From Actinomycetales bacterium (GTDB lineage: Bacteria > Actinomycetota > Actinomycetes > Nanopelagicales > Nanopelagicaceae), in contig JAGWYO010000001.1 in assembly GCA_018969355.1 (NCBI GenBank), forward strand, positions 60,652-124,651: a stretch of DNA of 64,000 nucleotides, read 5' to 3'. Position 1 is the stretch's first letter. Each line of letters starts with the position of its first letter. Below are positions 60,423 through 64,000 of the stretch, piece after piece. A model generated the notes under the pieces. It was not told where the DNA came from and made no database searches. It worked only from the letters and a program-made list of their open reading frames with translations. The translations under genes and the position numbers were made by a program.

Positions 60423-61571
60423 ATGAAAAATAGAACACGGCAACTGATCACAACCGCCCTCATTACTTCTGTGTTATCTATACTCATTGGCGGATTTGCG
60501 GTGGTGAGTACTTACCAAAGTGAGATTGCACTTATCGATAAGCGACTTAATCAGGTTGAGAGTGATATTCGAGTCAATCCAATCGATGCAGTCAGCATTG
60601 CTCTATTGAGTATTGAGCAAAACAATTTCGATTTCACTTTAGGCTTTGCAACACCTACTGGTGAGGTAACAATTCTGCGTGAATCAATTGGTACACCACT
60701 AGATGGTCCAGATTTGCGTGTGCGTCATATAACTATTCCAGAGGGTGATGAATTAATTATTGCCAGCTCTTTAGTTGATATTAATCGTTCACTTGATTTA
60801 AATCTCTGGAAGCTACTAATATTCATTATTTTTGCAAATATCCTTGCATCAATTGCCACCTCACTTCTTTCGCGATCAGGAGCACTTGCTCAAGAACGAG
60901 GGCAACGTCAAAAAATGCAGGAGTTTTTAGGTGATGCAGCACACGAGCTGCGCACTCCCATGACAGTAATTAAAGGATATGCCGAACTGCTCAAAGGTAA
61001 GCAGTTAGACCCAGTGCGGGAAAGCGCGGCTTTTGAGCGACTCAATTCTGAGTTGAAGCGAATGGATTTTCTCATTGGTGATTTGTTAATGCTGGCACAA
61101 CTGGGCGAAGAAGGCAATATTGATTTTGAAAGTATCGACCTTGCGGAGTTAGTTCGCGAAAGCCTTTCTCTCTTTACAGAGATAGCTCCTACTCATCCAG
61201 TTACAGTTCAGATTGATGCAGATGCACTAATGATGGGTTCAGAAAAGTATCTACAACGCTTCATTCAAAACGCATTAACAAATATTCGCTTACACACTCC
61301 GGCATCTACACCAGTGCGAGTTACTGTCAAAGCCGACAAACAAATCACCATTATTATTGAAGATGGTGGTCCAGGATTGCCAGTGGAATCGTACGGAGAA
61401 AAAATCCGAGGGCTCAAGCGCTTTGATAGATCTCGCTCACGGGAGACTGGTGGCACCGGCCTAGGCATGAGCATCATGAGTGCAGTCATTGAAAGACATA
61501 AAGGCACATTTACTCTTCGCCGAAGTGATCTAGGCGGTTTGGCAATTGAAGTTCACCTTCCTCGCACTTAG
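60423..61571 (+). CDS. Sensor histidine kinase
   Basis: The 382-aa kinase has two transmembrane segments (about 10-30 and 128-148), a small extracytoplasmic sensor of about 95 residues and no obvious HAMP domain. The HisKA box contains His174 (GDAAHELRTPMTVIKGY), and the ATPase domain has ALTNIRLHTPAST (an N box variant), EDGGPGLP and GTGLGMSIM. It partners with the upstream response regulator. Its TAG stop forms the first half of the -10 element for the next gene. Confidence 0.92.
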   Translation: MKNRTRQLITTALITSVLSILIGGFAVVSTYQSEIALIDKRLNQVESDIRVNPIDAVSIALLSIEQNNFDFTLGFATPTGEVTILRESIGTPLDGPDLRVRHITIPEGDELIIASSLVDINRSLDLNLWKLLIFIIFANILASIATSLLSRSGALAQERGQRQKMQEFLGDAAHELRTPMTVIKGYAELLKGKQLDPVRESAAFERLNSELKRMDFLIGDLLMLAQLGEEGNIDFESIDLAELVRESLSLFTEIAPTHPVTVQIDADALMMGSEKYLQRFIQNALTNIRLHTPASTPVRVTVKADKQITIIIEDGGPGLPVESYGEKIRGLKRFDRSRSRETGGTGLGMSIMSAVIERHKGTFTLRRSDLGGLAIEVHLPRT

Positions 61572-61574
61572 ACT
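61569..61574 (+). promoter_or_regulatory. -10 element fused to stop codon, leaderless methyltransferase
   Basis: TAGACT, six bases before the GTG at 61581. The first three bases are the TAG stop of the histidine kinase gene. Confidence 0.55.
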
Positions 61575-61580
61575 TAATGG

Positions 61581-62327
61581 GTGAAACTACTGACATTAGT
61601 GTTCTTGCTAGCCATTGGCCTAGCCCTTGCTTATTGCATTCGCTCCTTGCGGGCTCTGCACCAAAAAGTAAATACGAGAATTGCTCGCGAAATTAATGCA
61701 TCTACTAAAGCGTTAAAAGCAGAGGTTTGGCAGTCCTATCGCCAAACCGAAGCCATGCAACAACTTCTCTCACTATTAAAATTTAGCGCACCTATTCCTC
61801 CAACACGCAGTTGGGCAGCTTCTCCAGATCTTTTGTTAACTTTGGCGCAATTGGTTCGCACATATGAGCCTAAATTAGTTGTTGAATTAGGATCTGGAGT
61901 TTCCACTTTGGTTGTTGCAAAGGCTGGAGCAAAGAGAGTAATTAGTATTGATAACTCTGAAGAATTTGCAGGCAAAACGAGGGAAATGCTCAAGGAGCAC
62001 AAAGTTCGTGGTGTAGAGATTCGAATTGCTCAACTCAAAGCTCACATATCAGGCGTGGATTGGTATGACACGGCCCTTATAAAGGATTTAAAGCGCATTG
62101 ATTTGTTGATTGTTGATGGCCCACCTGGATCTAAAAACCCAGAGTCACGTATGCCAGCTCGTCCTGAGTTCATCTCCAAACTCTCACCTCGTGCAGTTAT
62201 TGTTATTGATGATGTCAATCGTGAAGGTGAGCGCAAACTTGCTGAGAGTTTTGCAAAAGCTCTTCCTCATCACATTCTTACTATTTATCCCCATGAAAAG
62301 GGCACAGCGGTAATTTCGCCTCAATAA
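61581..62327 (+). CDS. Class I SAM-dependent methyltransferase, membrane anchored
   Basis: This 248-aa protein has an N-terminal transmembrane helix (about 2-18), a short coiled region and a methyltransferase domain. Motif I VVELGSGVSTLVVAK lies near residue 98, and IDLLIVDGPPGSKNPESRM and VIVIDDVNREGE follow. It resembles the methyltransferase domains that act on small molecules or glycans. The acceptor is unknown. The GTG start is supported by its -10. It lies between a two-component system and a second methyltransferase. Confidence 0.82.
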   Translation: MKLLTLVFLLAIGLALAYCIRSLRALHQKVNTRIAREINASTKALKAEVWQSYRQTEAMQQLLSLLKFSAPIPPTRSWAASPDLLLTLAQLVRTYEPKLVVELGSGVSTLVVAKAGAKRVISIDNSEEFAGKTREMLKEHKVRGVEIRIAQLKAHISGVDWYDTALIKDLKRIDLLIVDGPPGSKNPESRMPARPEFISKLSPRAVIVIDDVNREGERKLAESFAKALPHHILTIYPHEKGTAVISPQ

Positions 62328-62330
62328 CCT

Positions 62331-63521
62331 ATGCCTGAATCAATAGAACAAGCCTTAGACCAGGCATGCACACTCATTATGGATACACACTCCTTAGTGC
62401 GAGCTGTCTTATCAGGCCGTCGGCGCACAATGCAGGTAGAGCATGAGCGCATTGATATTCGCCCGGTAGTGATTAAGGGAACTATCGTTTTGCAACTCAC
62501 CCATAACGATGGCAAAGCGACAACGACAAAAAACATTGCACCTGATAAATCTCTCCTTCTTGAACTACTCTCTAGTGGCTATGCAAATATCACGGTGGAT
62601 AGGGTGGAGGGCTCAACAAGTATTCGAGTTACTAAGAGTGGTCAGGCTCAGGTTCACTTTGAAAACAAAGCCCTTGAGCAAAACCTCTCCCATGATAAGA
62701 AGAAAGAACGCCTTTTGGATCCAACCGATCCATTTCTCGTTGAAGTTGGAATTGCTGACCACAAGGGCCAAATTAAACCTTCCAAAAACGATAAATACAA
62801 ACAAGTTGAAGAGTTTTTGCGATTACTTGTTCCCACACTTAACTCAGCTATTGAGGCTGGTCAGATTGTAAAGCCAACTAAAGATAAGCCGCTATCAATA
62901 GTTGATTTAGGTTGCGGGCATGCGTATTTAACTTTTGCTGCCCACCAGTACTTAAGAAGCATAGGAATGTCTGTTCATGTTACTGGTATTGATGTTCGCC
63001 CAGCATCGCGGGATCGAAATAACGAGATTGCAACAAAGCTTGGCATTACAGAGACAATAACTTTTAAGGCAGAGGAGATTGCTTCAACAACTGCCAACAG
63101 GGCCGATGTTGCAATTGCACTACATGCCTGTGACACAGCAACAGATGATGCAATCGCTTGGGCAGTCAATGGTGGAGCCAAATTGCTTTTGATTGCACCT
63201 TGTTGTCATCACGATATTCAAAAGCAGATGGAGCAAAGCCCAGAGCCATGGGGGGCGGTAACTAAGTTTGGTGTGATGAAAGAGCGCATGGGCGATTTAC
63301 TTACTGATGCGTTGCGTGCACAGATATTGCGCATTGTTGGATACCGTGTGGAGATAATTGAATTTATAGGGGGAGAACACACGCCTCGAAATATCATGAT
63401 TCGTGCAGTCAAGACTGGGGCACAACCCGATGTGCTAGATATCGATAGATATCGCGAAATCACCGCGCAGTGGGGCGTAGTACCAGCCCTTTCAAAGAAA
63501 ATTCCGACCTTCACTATCGGT

Positions 63522-63524
<3 letters not shown>
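62331..63524 (+). CDS. SAM-dependent methyltransferase (Methyltransf_32-like)
   Basis: This 397-aa protein has an N-terminal domain (about 1-165) of unknown fold rich in charged residues. The C-terminal methyltransferase has SIVDLGCGHAYLTFAAHQYL near 186, HACDTATDDAIAWA near 264 and LIAPCCHHDIQKQM near 285. The PCC motif and GGEHTPRNIMI ending resemble the Methyltransf_32/METTL25 group, which may act on tRNA or ribosomal targets; the substrate here is unknown. The gene starts three bases after the previous stop. Its TAG contributes to the argG -10. Confidence 0.83.

Positions 63525-64000
<476 letters not shown>

Overview
The window looks like a chromosomal segment of a streamlined, low-GC actinobacterium, most probably a freshwater acI lineage (Nanopelagicales, Planktophila/Nanopelagicus-like). 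The actinobacterial assignment rests on marker families: WhiB1 and WhiB2, MtrAB, PdtaS, MshB, AccE, DUF3117, DUF3499, DUF5719, DUF6459 (Rv3235-like) and the actinobacterial DapD. The acI placement is an inference from low GC, very dense coding, tiny intergenic gaps and many leaderless starts. I see no insertion sequences, prophage, CRISPR array, rRNA or integrase. Apart from one tRNA the window is almost all protein-coding, and the longest stretch with no gene is about 172 bases (47867-48038).

Layout. 1-2778 (-): acyl-CoA carboxylase genes accD-accE-maf-accC. 2797-5171 (+): birA, purK, purE. 5168-11872: a cell-surface polysaccharide block with UDP-glucose dehydrogenase and LCP ligase on the minus strand, and glycosyltransferase, ABC-2 exporter pair and SpoIID protein on the plus strand. 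11852-12769 (-): dapD. 12800-21352 (+): a long co-directional run including LOG, a sigma-region-4 mini-protein, DUF3117, pepA, O-methyltransferase, HtrA, TatB, Mrp, EamA, PHP and MarC. 21349-23351 (-): DEAD-box helicase with a possible leader peptide, and TetR. 23434-27281: MoeZ, MshB, a membrane protein, CysS and an SH3-like mini-protein. 27380-43393 (+): ferredoxin, DapC, a mannose-nucleotide/WhiB2/glycosyltransferase block, SahH, MtrAB, ComF, SecA. 43390-47866: DUF6459, an orphan CpaB/CpaE-like pair, DUF6912, PdtaS and WhiB1. 48039-50349: tRNA-Arg(CCG), MsrA-MsrB, AlkA-type glycosylase, DUF4389. 50466-56176 (+): LacI regulator, C-S lyase, FAD oxidoreductase, cystathionine gamma-synthase-like enzyme, small membrane proteins, HPF. 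56173-59634 (-): TerC, GH13 glucosidase and two small envelope proteins. 59734-64000 (+): a two-component system, two methyltransferases and the start of argG.

How the genes fit together. BirA activates the biotin carrier of the adjacent carboxylase. Ugd, LCP, the glycosyltransferases, the ABC exporter and the mannose-nucleotide enzymes form an envelope-glycan module. DapD and DapC belong to the succinylase branch of diaminopimelate synthesis. MshB, MsrA/MsrB and the WhiB proteins serve thiol and redox homeostasis. SecA, TatB and HtrA serve export and quality control.

The most striking signal is not one gene but the expression architecture. Twenty-five starts have a TAnnnT -10 element exactly 6 or 7 bases before the start codon, as expected for leaderless mRNAs. 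One palindromic -10 appears to serve two divergent leaderless genes. In four places the upstream stop codon forms the first half of the next gene's -10. Seven of eight convergent gene pairs end in the same 4-base interleaved stop-codon overlap, leaving no room for conventional terminators.
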